Notes under the pieces: model-generated
The model's database searches: none
What the model was told of the DNA's origin: nothing
What the model saw: the letters and a program-made list of their open reading frames with translations, nothing else
Shown here: positions 38,501 to 52,040 of the stretch, in pieces
How positions within the stretch are numbered: the first letter of the stretch is position 1
Layout of the letters: the number at the start of each line of letters is the position of its first letter
Assembly: GCF_050948175.1 (NCBI RefSeq)
Contig: NW_027490182.1
Span: 682,001 to 746,000 of the forward strand
DNA length: 64,000 nucleotides
Reading direction: 5' to 3'
DNA from: Xylocopa sonorina
Taxonomy: Eukaryota; Arthropoda; Insecta; Hymenoptera; Apidae
Translations under genes and position numbers: made by a program

Positions 38501-41460
38501 GTGAATACGAGGTATACATGACACTTCGCAATGAACATTATATCTTATCATGAAACATAGAAGAGAGATGAGATATCGCGTTTTAAGAAGCATTAGAACT
38601 CTATGGCCTCGATGCGGAGACATCTGAATACGCTATTTCCTAGCAAGGAAGTGTCGCATTTACATTCGTTTGGAGTGAATACGAGGTATACATGACACTT
38701 CGCAATGAATATTATATCTTATCATGAAGCATAGAAATGAGATGCGATATCGCGTCTTGAGAAGCATAAGAACTCTATTTCTACGATACGTAAACATCTG
38801 CAAACGCTATTTCCTAGCAAGCAATAGTTGCATTTACATTCTTTTATAGTGAATACGAGGTGTACATGACACTTTGCAATGAATATTATATCTTATCACG
38901 AAACATAGAAATGAGTTGCGATATCGCGATCTACGAAGCATTAGAACTCTATTGCTACGATACGTAGGCATCTGCAAACGCTATTTCCTAACAAGGAATA
39001 GTCGCATTTACATTCTTTTGAAGTGAGTACGAGGTATACATGACACTTCGCAATGAATATTATATCTTATCATGAAGCATAGAAATGAGATGCGATATCG
39101 CGTTTTGAGAAGCATTAGAAATCTATTGCTACGATACGTAGACATCTGCAAACGCTATTTCCGATCAAGGAAGATTCGCATTTACATTCTTTTGAAGTGA
39201 ATACGAGGTATTCATGACACTTCGCAATGAACATTATATCTTATCATGTAACATAGAAGTGAGATGCGATATCGCATTTCAAGAAGCATTAGGTCCCTTT
39301 TGCCTCGATGCGCAGATATCTGCAAACGCTATTTCCTAATAAGGAAGTGCTGCATTTCCATTCGTTTGGAGTGAATACGAGGTATTCATGACACTTCGCT
39401 ATGAATATTATATCTTATCATGAAGCATAGAAATGAGATGCGACATCGCGTTTTAAGAAGCACTAGAACTCTGTTGCCTCGACGTGTAGACATCTGCAGA
39501 CGCTATTTCCTAGCAATGAATAGTCGCATTTACATTCTTTTGAAGTGAATACGAGGTATACATGACACTTCGCAATGAACATTATATCTTATCATGTAAC
39601 ATAAAAGTGAGATGCGATATCGCGTTTTAAGAAGCATTAGAACCCTATTGCCTCGATGCGGAGATATCTGCAAAGGCTATTTCCTAGCATGGAAATGACG
39701 CATTTAGACTCTTTTGAAGTGAATTCGAGGTTTACATGACACTTCGGAATGAATATTCTAACTTATCACGAAGCATAGAAATGAGATGCGATATCGCGAT
39801 CTAAGAAGCATTAGAACGCTATTGCTACGATACGTAGACATCTGAATACGCTATTTCCTAGCAAGGAAGTGTCGCATTTACATTCGTTTGGAGTGAATAC
39901 GAGGTACACATGACACTTCGCAATGAATATTATATCTTATCATGAAGCATAGAAATGAAATGCGATATCGCGTTTTGAGAAGCATTAGAACTCTAGTGCT
40001 ACGATACGTAGACATCTGCAAACGCTATTTCCTCGCAAGCAATAGTTGCATTTACATTCTTTTGAAGTGAATACTAGGTGTACATGACACTTTGCAATAA
40101 ATATTATATCTTATCGCGAAGCATAGAAATGAGATGCGATATCGCGTTTTGAGAAGCATTAGAACTCTATGGCCTCGATGCGGAGACATCTGCAAACGCT
40201 ATTTCCTAGCAAGCAATAGTCGCATTTACAGACTTTTGAAGTGAATACGAGGTATTCATGACACTTCGCATTAAATATTATATCTTATAACGAAACATAG
40301 AAATGAGATGCTATATCGCGATTTAAGTAGCATTAGAACTCTATTGCTACGATACGTAGACATCTGAATACGCTTTTTCCGAGCAAGGAAGATTCGCATT
40401 TACATTCTTTTGAAGTGAATACGAGGTGTACATGACACTTCGCAATGAATATTATATCTCATCATGAAACATAGAAGAGAGATGCGATATCGCGTTTTAA
40501 GAAGCATTAGAACTCTATGGCCTCGATGCGGAAACATCTGCAAATGCTATTTCCTAGCATGGAAGTGCCGCACTTACATTCTTTTGAGGTGAATACGAGG
40601 TATACATGACACTTCGCAATGAATATTATATCTTATCACGAAACATATAGATGAGATGCGATATCGCGGTTTGAGTAGCATTAGAACTTTGCTGCTACGA
40701 TACGTAGACATCTGCAAACGCTATTTGCTAGTAAGCAATAGTCGCATTTACATTCTCTTGAAGTCAATACGAGATATACATGACACTTAGCAAAGTACAT
40801 TATATCTTATCGTGAAACATAGAAGTGAGATGCGATATCGCGTTTTAAGAAGCATTAGAACTCTATTGCCTCGACGCGTAGACATCTGCAGACGCTATTT
40901 CCTAGGATGGAAACGTCGCATTTACGTTCTTTTGAAGTGAATACGTGGTATATATGACACTTCGCAATGAATATTGTATCTTATCACGAAACATAGAAAT
41001 GAGATGCGATATCGCGATTTAAGTAGCATTAGAACTCTATTGCTACGATACGTAGACATCTGAATGCGCTATTTCCTAGCAAGGAAGTGTCGCATTTACA
41101 TTCGTTTGAAGTGAATACGAGGTATACATGAAACTTCGCAATGAATATTATATCTTATCACGATACATAGAAATGAGATGCGATATCGCGATTTAAGTAG
41201 CATTAGAACGCTATTGCTACGATACGTAGACATCTGCAGACGCTATTTCCTAGCAAGGAAGTGTCGCATTGACATTCGTTTGGAGTGAATACGAGGTATA
41301 CATGACACTTCGCAATGAATATTATATCATATCATGAAGCATAGAAATGAGATGCGATATCGCGTTTTTAGAAGCATTAGAACTCTATTGCTACGATACG
41401 TAGACATCTGCAAACGCTATTACCTAGCATGCAATATTTGCTCTTACATTCTTCTGAAGT

Positions 41461-44400
41461 GAATTCGAGGTTTACATGACACTTCGCAATGAATATTGCA
41501 TCTTATCACGAAACATATAAAAGAGATTCAATATCGCGATTTAAGTAGCATTAGATCTCTATTGCTACGACACGTAGATATCTGAACACGCTATTTCCTA
41601 GCAAAGAAATGTCGCATTTACATTAGTTTGGAGTGAATACGAGATATACATGACACTTCGCAATGAATATTATATCTTATCATGAAGCATAGAAATGAGA
41701 TGCGGTATCGCGTTTTGAGAAGCATTAGAACTCTATTGCTACGATACGTAAACATCTGCAAACGCTATTTCCTAGCAAGCAATAGTCGCATTTACATCCT
41801 TTTGAAGTGAATTCGAGGTTTACATGACACTTCGGAATGAATATTATAACCTATCACGAAACATAGAAATGAGATGCGATATCGCGCTCTAAGAAGCATT
41901 AGAAATCTATTGCTACGATACGTAGGCATCTGCAAACGCTACGCCCTAGCAAGGAATAGTCGCATTTACATTCATTTGAAGTGAATACGAGATATGCATG
42001 ACACTTCGCAATGAATATTATGTCTTATAATGAAACACAGATGTGAGATGCGATATCGCGTTTTAAGAAGCATTAGAACTCTATTGCCTCGACGCGTAGA
42101 CATCTGCAGACGCTATTTCCTAGGATGGAAACGTCGCATTTACGTTCTCTTGAAGTGAATACGTGGTATACATGACACTTCGCAATGAATATTGTATCCT
42201 ATCACGAAACATAGAAATGAGATGCGATATCGCGATTTAAGTAGCATTAGAACTCTATTGCTACGATACGTAGACATCTGCAACGGCTATTTCCTAGCAA
42301 GCAATAGTTGCATTTACATTCTTTTGAAATGAATACGAGGTATACATGACACATCGCAATGAATATTATATCTTATCATGAAACATAGAAGAGAGATGCG
42401 ATATCGCGTTTTAAGAAGCATTAGAACTCTATGGCCTCCATGCGGAGACATCTGCAAACGCTATTTCCTAGCATGGAAGTGTCGCACTTACATTCTTTTG
42501 AAGTGAATACGAGGTATACATGACACTTCGCAATGAATATTATATCTTATGATCAATCATAGAAGTGAGATGCAATATCGCGTTTTAAGAAGCATTAGAA
42601 CTCCATTGCTACGATACGTAGACATCTGAATACGCTATTTCCTAGCAAGGAATTGTCGCATTTACATTCGTTTGGAGTGAATGCGAGGTATGCATGACAC
42701 TTCGCAATGAATATTATATCTTATCATGAAGCATAGAAATGAGATGCGATATCGCGTTTTGAGAAGCATAGAACTCTATTGCTACGATACATAGACATCT
42801 GCAAACGCTATTTCCTAGCAAGGAAGATTCGCATTTACATTGTTTTGAAGTGAATACGAGGTATACATGACACTTCGCAATGAACATTATATCTTATCAT
42901 GTAACATAGGAATGAGATGCGATAGCGCGTTTTAAGAAGCATTATAACCCTATTGCATCGATGCGGAGATATCTGCAAACGCTATTTCCTTGCATGGAAG
43001 TGTCGCATTTACATTCTTCTGAAGTGAATTCGAGGTATACATGACACTTCGGAATGAATATTATAACTTATCACGAAACATAGAAATGAGATGCGATATC
43101 GCGATCTAAGAACCATTAGAACTCTATTGGTACGATACGTAGGCATCGCAAACGCTATGCCCTAGCAAGGAATTGTCGCATTTGCATTCTTTTGAAGTGA
43201 ATTCGAGGTATACATGACACTTCGCAATGAATATTGCATCTTATCACGAAACATATAAATGAGATTCAATATCGCGATTTAAGTAGCATTAGATCTCTAT
43301 TGCTACGACACGTAGATATCTGAACACGCTATTTCCTAGCAAAGAAATGTCGCATTTACATTCGTTTGGAGTGAATGCGAGATATACATGACACTTCGCA
43401 ATGAATATTATATCTTATCATGAAGCATAGAAATGAGATGCGGTATCGCGTTTTGAGAAGCATTAGAACTCTATTGCTACGATACGTAAACATCTGCAAA
43501 CGCTATTTCCTAGCAAGCAATAGTCGCATTTACATCCTTTTGAAGTGAATTCGAGGTTTACATGACACTTCGGAATGAATATTATAACCTATCACGAAAC
43601 ATAGAAATGAGATGCGATATCGCGATCTAAGAAGCATTAGAAATCTATTGCTACGATACGTAGGCATCTGCAAACGCTACGCCCTAGCAAGGAATAGTCG
43701 CATTTACATTCTTTTGAAGTGAATACGAGATATGCATGACACTTCGCAATGAATATTATGTCTTATAATGAAACATAGATGTGAGATGCGATATCGCGTT
43801 TTAAGAAGCATTAGAACTCTATTGCCTCGACGCGTAGACATCTGCAGACGCTATTTCCTAGGATGGAAACGTCGCATTTACGTTCTTTTGAAGTGAATAC
43901 GTGGTATACATGACACTTCGCAATGAATATTGTATCTTATCACGAAACATAGAAATGAGATGCGATATCGCGATTTAAGTAGCATTTGAACTCTATTGCT
44001 ACGATACGTAGACATCTGCAACGGCTATTTCCTAGCAAGCAATAGTTGCATTTACATTCTTTTGAAATGAATACGAGGTATACATGACACATCGCAATGA
44101 ATATTATATCTCATCATGAAACATAGAAGAGAGATGCGATATCGCGTTTTAAGAAGCACTAGAACTCTATGGCCTCCATGCGGAGACATCTGCAAACGCT
44201 ATTTCCTAGCATGGAAGTGTCGCACTTACATTCTTCTGAAGTGAATACGAGGTATACATGACACTTCGCAATGAATATTATATCTTATGATCAATCATAG
44301 AAGTGAGATGCGATATCGCGTTTTAAGAAGCATTAGAACTCCATTGCTACGATACGTAGACATCTGAATACGCTATTTCCTAGCAAGGAATTTTCGCATT

Positions 44401-44936
44401 TACATTCGTTTGGAGTGAATGCGAGGCATACATGACACTTCGCAATGAATATTATATCTTATCATGAAGCATAGAAATGAGATGCGATATCGCGTTTTGA
44501 GAAGCATAGAACTCTATTGCTACGATACATAGACATCTGCAAACGCTATTTCCTAGCAAGGAAGATTCGCATTTACATTGTTTTGAAGTGAATACGAGGT
44601 ATACATGACACTTCGCAATGAACATTATATCTTATCATGTAACATAGGAATGAGATGCGATAGCGCGTTTTAAGAAGCATTATAACCCTATTGCATCGAT
44701 GCGGAGATATCTGCAAACGCTATTTCCTTGCATGGAAGTGTCGCATTTACATTCTTCTGAAGTGAATTCGAGGTATACATGACACTTCGGAATGAATATT
44801 ATAACTTATCACGAAACATAGAAATGAGATGCGATATCGCGATGTAAGAACCATTAGAACTCTATTGCTACGATGCGTAGGAATCTGCAAACGCTATTTC
44901 CTAGCAAGGGATATTCGCATTTACATTCCTTTGAAG
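41461..44936 (-). repeat. Tandem duplication of a 10-monomer block (1,738 bp x 2)
   Basis: Positions about 41,461-43,198 and 43,199-44,936 align at an offset of 1,738 bp. Shared rare variants are GAGATTCAATATCGCG, CTACGCCCTAGC, GGATGGAAACGTCGC and GCGATAGCGCG. A partial third copy carrying CTACGCCCTAGC and GGATGGAAACG lies at about 48,425-48,900, so the block has been copied at least twice. Confidence 0.9.
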
Positions 44937-45360
44937 TGAATACGATGTATACATGACACTTCGCAATGAATATTATATCTTACCAGGAAACATATAAATG
45001 TGATGCGATACCGCGATTTAAGTAGCATTAGAACTCTACTGCTACGATACGTATATATCTGCAAACTCTACTTCCTAGCAAGTAATAGTCGCATTTAAAT
45101 TCTCTTGAAGTGAATTCGAGATATACATGACACTACGCAATGAATATTATATCTTATCACGAAACATATAAATGAGATGCGATATCGCGTTTTAAGAAGC
45201 ATTAGAACCCTATGTCCTCGATGCGGAGGCATCTGCAAACGCCATTTCCTAGGATGGAAGTGTCGCACTTACACTCTTTTAGAGTGAATACGATGTATAC
45301 ATGACATTTCGCAATGAATATTATATCTTATCACGAAACATGTAAATGGGATGCGATATC

Positions 45361-47760
45361 GCGATTTAAGTAGCATTAGGACTCTATTGCTACGATACGT
45401 AGACATCTGCAAACGCTATTTCCTAGCAAGCAATAGTCGCATTTAGTTTCTATTGAATTGAATACGAGGTGTACACGACACTTCGCAATGAATATTGTAT
45501 CTTATCATGAAACACAGAAGAGGGATGCGATATCGCGTTTTAGGAAGCAATAGAATTCTACGGCCTCCATGCGGAGACATCTGCAAACGCCATTTCCTAG
45601 CATTGAAGTGTCGCACTTACATTCTTTTGAAGTGAATACGAGGTATACATGACACTTCGCAATTAATATTATATCTTATCACGAAACATAGAAATGAGAT
45701 GCGATATCGCGTTTTAAGAGGCATTAGAACTCTGTTGCTTCGATACGTAGACATCTGCAGACGCTATTTCCTAGCAAGGAAGTGTCGCACTTACATTCTG
45801 TTGAAGTGAATACGAGGTGTACATGACACTTCGCAATGAGTATTATATCTTATCTTGAAACATAGGAATGAGATGCGATATCGCGTTCAGAGAAGCATTA
45901 AAACACCATTGCTTCGATACTTAGACATCTGCAAGCGCTACTTTCTAACAAGGAAAATGCCGCTTTTATATTCTTCTGAAATGAATACGAGATATACATG
46001 ACACTTCGCAATGAGTATTATATCTTATCATGAAACATAGAAGTGAGATGCGATATCGCGTTTTAAGAGGCATTAGAACACTATTGCTACGATATGTAGA
46101 CATCTGCAAACGCTATTTCCTAGCATGGAAATGTCGCATTTACATTCTTTTGAAGCGAATACGAGGTATACACGACACTTCGCAATAAATATTATATTTT
46201 ATCGTGAAACATAGAAGTGAGATGCGATATCGCGTTCTAAGAAGCATTAGACCACTATTGCTACGATGCGTAGACATCTGCAAACGCTATTTCCTAGCAC
46301 GGAAGTGTCGCATTTGCATTCATTTGAAGTGTAGACGAGGAATACATACCACTTCGCAATGAATATTGTATCTTATCATGAATCTTAGAAATGAGATGCG
46401 ATATCGCGTTTTAAGAAGTGTCAGAAATATATTTCTACGAAACGTAGGCATCTGCAGAAGTTATTTCCTAGCAAGGAATAGTCGCATTTACATTCTTTTG
46501 AAGTGAATACGAGGTATACATGACTCTTCGCAATGAATATTATATCTTATAATGAAACATAGAAATGAGATGCGATATCGCGTTTTAAGAAGCATTAGAA
46601 ATCTATTGCCTCGATGCGTGGACATCTGCAGACGCTATTTCCCAGCAAGGAAGTGTCGCATTTACATTCGTTTGGAGTGAATAGGAGGTATACATGACAC
46701 TCCACAATGAATATTATATCTTATCACGAAACATAGGAATGAAATGCGACATCTCGGTTTAAGAAGCATTAGAACTCTATTGCTACGATACGTAGACATC
46801 TGCAAAAGCTATATCCTAGCAAGCAGTAGTCGCATTTACATTCTTTTGAAGTTAATACGAGGTATACATGTCACTTGGCAATGAATATTATATATTATCA
46901 TGAAACATAGAAGTGAGATGCGATATCGCGTTTTAAGAAGCATTAGAACTCTATGGCCTCAATGCGGAGACCTCTGCAAACGCTATTTCCTAGCATGGAA
47001 GTGTCGCATTTACATTCGTTTGAAGTGAATACGAGGTATACGTGACACTTCGCAATGAATATTATATCTTAACACGAAACATATAAATGAGATACGATAT
47101 CGCGATCTAAGAAGCATTAGAACTCCATTGCTACGATACGTAGGCATCTGCAAACGCTATTTCCTAACAAGGAATAGTCGCATTTAAATTCTTTTGAAGT
47201 GAATACGAGGTGTACATGACACTTCGCAATGAATATTATATCTTATCAGGAAACGTAGAAATGAGATGCGATATCGCGTTCTGAGAAGCATTAGAACCCT
47301 ATTGCTACGATACGTAGACATCTGCAAACGCTATTTCCTAGCAAGCAGTAGTCGCATTTACATTCTTTTGAAGTGAATTTGAGGTTTCCATGACACTCTG
47401 GAATGAATATTATATCTTATCATGAAGCATAGAAATGAGATGCGATATCGCGATTTAAGTAGCATGAGGACTTATTGCTACGATACGTAGACATCTGCAA
47501 ACGCTATTTCCTAGCAAGCAATAGTCGCATTTAGTTTCCTTTGAATTGAATACGAGGTGTACATGACACTTCGCAATGAATATTGTATCTTATCATGAAA
47601 CACAGAAGAGGGATGCGATATCGCGTTTTAAGAAGCAATAGAATTCTACGGCCTCCATGAGGAGACATCTGCAAACGCCATTTCCTAGCATTGAAGTGTC
47701 GCACTTACATTCTTTTGAAGTGAATACGAGGTATACATGACACTTCGCAATTAATATCAT
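45361..47760 (-). repeat. Two-monomer block repeated about 12 units away
   Basis: Positions about 45,361-45,670 recur at about 47,455-47,755, sharing GTCGCATTTAGTTTC, TTGAATTGAATACGAGG, CACAGAAGAGGGATGCG and CTACGGCCTCCATG. The offset is about 2,090 bp, close to twelve monomers. Another copied unit links 47,249 (GGAAACGTAGAAATG) to 50,551, 19 monomers apart. Confidence 0.75.
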
Positions 47761-49079
47761 ATCTTATCATGAAGCATAGAAATGAGATGCGATATCGCGT
47801 TTTGAGAAGCATTATAACTCTATTGCTACGATACGTAGACATCTGCAAACGCTATTTCCGAGCAAGGAAGATTCGCATTTACATTCTTTTGAAGTGAATA
47901 CGAGGTATACATGACACTTCGCAATGACTATTATATCATATCATGAAACATTGAAGAGAGATGCGATATCGCGTTTTAAGAAGCATTAGAACGCTATGGC
48001 CTCGATGCGGAGACATCTGCAAACGCTATTTAATAGCAAGCAATAGTCGCATTTACATTCTTTTGAAGTGAATACGAGGTATTCATGACACTTCGCAATG
48101 AACATTATATCATATCATGTAACATAAAAGAGAGATGCGATATCGCGTTTTGAGAAGCATTAGAACTCTATTGCTACGATACGTAGACATCTGAATGCGC
48201 TATTTCCTAGCAAGGAAGTGTCGCATTTACATTCGTTTGAAGTGAATACGAGGTATACATGAATCTTCGCAATGAATATTATATCTTATCACGATACATA
48301 GAAATGAGATGCGATATCGCGATTTAAGTAGCATTAGAACGCTATTGCTACGATACGTAGACATCTGCAGACGCTATTTCCTAGCATGGAAGTGTCGCAT
48401 TGACATTCGTTTGGAGTGAATACGAGGTTTACATGACACTTCGGAATGAATATTATAACCTATCACGAAACATAGAAATGAGATGCGATATCGCGATCTA
48501 AGAAGCATTAGAAATCTATTGCTACGATACGTAGGCATCTGCAAACGCTACGCCCTAGCAAGGAATAGTCGCATTTACATTCTTTTGAAGTGAATACGAG
48601 ATATGCATGACACTTCGCAATGAATATTATGTCTTATAATGAAACATAGATGTGAGATGCGATATCGCGTTTTAAGAAGCATTAGAACTTTATTGCCTCG
48701 ACGCGTAGACAATCGCAGACGCTATTTCCTAGGATGGAAACGTCGCATTTACGTTCTTTTGAAGTGAATACGTGGTATACATGACACTTCGCAATGAATA
48801 TTGTATCTTATCACGAAACATAGAAATGAGATGCGATATCGCGATTTAAGTAGCATTAGAACTCTATTGCTACGGTACGTAGACATCTGCAAACGCTATT
48901 TCCTAGCAAGCAATAGTCGCATTTACATTTTTTTGATGTGAATACGAGGTATACATGACACTTCGCAATGAATATTATATCTTATCACGAAACATATAAA
49001 TGAGATGCGATATCGCGATCTACGAAGCATTAGAAATCTATTGCTACGATACGTAGACATCTGCAAACTCTATTTCCTA

Positions 49080-52040
49080 GCAAGCACTAGTCGCATTTAC
49101 ATTCTTTTGAAGTGAATTTGAGGTTTACATGACACTCCGGAATGAATATTATATCTTATCATGAAGCATAGAAATGAGATGCGATATCGCGTTTTGAGAA
49201 GCATTAGAAATCTATTGCTACGATACGTAGACATCTGCAAACGCTATTTCCGAGCAAGGATGATTCGCCTTTACATTCTTTTGAAGTGAATGCGAGGTAT
49301 ACATGACACTTCGCAATGAACATTATATCTTATCATGCAATATAGAAGTTAGATGCGATATCGCGTTTTAAGAAGCATTAGGTCCCTATTGCCTCGATGC
49401 GCAGATATCTGCAAACGTTATTTCCTAGCATGGAAGTGTCGCATTTACATTCTTTTGAAGGGAATTCGAGGTATACATGACACTTCGGAATGGATATTAC
49501 AACTTATCACGAAACATAAAAAATGAGATGCGATATCGCGATTTAAGTAGCATTAGAACTCTATAGCTACGATACGTAGACATTTGCAAACGCTATTTCC
49601 TAGCAAGCAATAGTAGCATTTACATTCTTTTGAAGTCAATACGAGGTGTACATGATACTTCGCAAGGAATATTATATCTTATCACGAAACATAGGAATGA
49701 GATGCGATATCCTGATTTAAGTAGCATTAGAAATTTATAGCTACGGTACGTAAAGATCTGAAAACGCCATTTCCTAGCAAGGAAGTGTCGCATTTACATT
49801 CTTTTGGAGAGAATACGAGGTATACATGACACTTCGCAATGAATATTATATCTTATCATGAAACATAGAAGAGAGATGCGATATCGCGTTTTATGGAGCA
49901 TTAGAAGCCTATTGTTACGATACGTAGAGATCTGAAAACGCCATTTCCTAGCAAGGCAGTGTCGCATTTACATTGGTTTGGAGAGAATACAAGGTACACA
50001 TGACACATCGCAATGAATATTATATATTATCATGAAGCATAGAAGAGAGATGCGATATCGCGTTTTATGAAGCATTAGAACTCTGTTGCCCCGACGCGTA
50101 GACATCTGAATACGCTATTTCCTAGCAAGGAAGTGTCGCATTTACATTCGTTTGGAGTGAATACGAGGTATACATGACACTTCGCAATGAATATTACATC
50201 TTATCATGAAGCATAGAAATGAGATGCGATATCGCGTTTTGAGAAGCATTAAAACTCTATTGCTACGATACGTAGACATCTGCAAACGCTATTTCCTAGC
50301 AGGGAAGTGTCGCATTTACATTCCCTTGAAGTGAATACGAGGTATGCATGACACTTCGCAATGAACATTATATCATATCATGTAACATAAAAGAGAGATG
50401 CGATATCGCGTTTTGAGAAGCATTAGAACTCTATTGCTACGATACGTAGACATCTGCAAACGCCATTTCCTGGCAAGGAAGTATCGCATTTACATTCGTT
50501 TTTGAGAGAATACGAGGTGTACAAGACACTTCGCAATGAATATTATATCTTATCAGGAAACGTAGAAATGAGATGCGATATCGCGTTCTGAGAAGCATTA
50601 GAACTCTATTGCTACGATACGTAGACATCTGCAAACGCTATTTCCTAGCAAGCAGTAGTCGCATTTACATTCTTTTGAAGTGAATTTGAGGTTTACATGA
50701 CACTCCGGAATGAATATTATATCTTATCATGAAGCATAGAAATGAGATGCGATATCGCGTTTTGAGAAGCATTAGAAATCTATTGCTACGATACGTAGAC
50801 ATCTGCAAACGCTATTTCCGAGCAAGGATGATTCGCATTTACATTCTTTTGAAGTGAATACGAGGTATACATGACACTTCGCAATGAACATTATATCTTA
50901 TCATGCAATATAGAAGTTAGATGCGATATCGCGTTTTAAGAAGCATTAGGTCCCTATTGCCTCGATGCGCAGATATCTGCAAACGTTATTTCCTAGCATG
51001 GAAGTGTCGCATTTACATTCTTTTGAAGGGAATTCGAGGTATACATGACACTTCGGAATGGATATTACAACTTATCACGAAACATAGAATTGAGATGCGA
51101 TATCCCGTTCTGAGAAGCATTAGAACTCTATTGCTACGATACGTAGACATCTGCGAACGCTATTTCCTAGCAAGCAATAGTCGCATTTACATTCTTTTGA
51201 AGTGAATTTGAGGTTTACATGACACTCCGGAATGAATATCATAACTTATCACGAAACATAGAAGTGGGATGCGATATCGCGTTTTAAAAAGCATTAGAAC
51301 TCTATTGCCTCGACGAGTAGACATCTGCAGACGCTATTTCCTAGCATGGAAGTGTCGCATTTGCATTCTTTTGAAGTGAATACGTGGTGTACATGACACT
51401 TCGCAATGAATATTATATCTTATCAGGAAACATAGAAATGAGATGCGATATCGCGTTTTGAGAAGCATTAGAACTCTATTGCTACGGTACGTAGACATCT
51501 GCAAACGCTATTTCCTAGCAAGCAATAGTCGCATTTACATTTTTTTGATGTGAATACGAGGTATACATGACACTTCGCAATGAATATTACATCTTATCAC
51601 GAAACATATAAATGAGATGTGATATCGCGTTTTAAGAAGCATTAGAACTCTATTGCCCCGACGCGTAGACATCCGAATACGCTATTTCCTAGCAAGGAAG
51701 TGTCGCATTTACATTCCTTTGGAGTGAATACGAGGTATACATGACACTTCGCAATGAATATTACATCTTATCATGAAGCATAGAAATGAGATGCGATATC
51801 GCGTTTTGAGAAGCATTAAAACTCTATTGCTACGATACGTAGACATCTGCAAACGCTATTTCCTAGCAAGGAAGTGTCGCATTTACATTCCATTGAAGTG
51901 AATACGAGGTATGCATGACACTTCGCAATGAACATTATATCATATCATGTAACATAAAAGAGAGATGCGATATCGCGTTTTGAGAAGCATTAGAACTCTA
52001 TTGCTACGATACGTAGACATCTGCAAACGCTATTTCCTAG
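49080..52040 (-). repeat. Mosaic 9-monomer higher-order block (about 1,567 bp)
   Basis: Positions 49,080-49,550 match 50,648-51,120, and 50,090-50,460 match 51,657-52,030, at offsets of 1,567-1,568 bp. Shared variants include GCAATATAGAAGTTAG, GAAGGGAATTCGAGG and TAACATAAAAGAGAG. The three monomers in the middle of each block do not match, so one copy was patched by conversion or by an internal exchange after duplication. Confidence 0.8.

Noticed and set aside
50921..51205. Open frames of 60-111 codons within the satellite (also 2,750-3,004; 4,140-4,394; 15,634-15,915; 29,163-29,498; 54,221-54,502; 58,604-58,852; 59,420-59,722; 63,128-63,376)
   Set aside because: The unit is 174 bp, or 58 codons, so a frame that is open in one monomer stays in register in the next. 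The peptides simply repeat every 58 residues, many begin at non-ATG codons, and stops return within one or two units.
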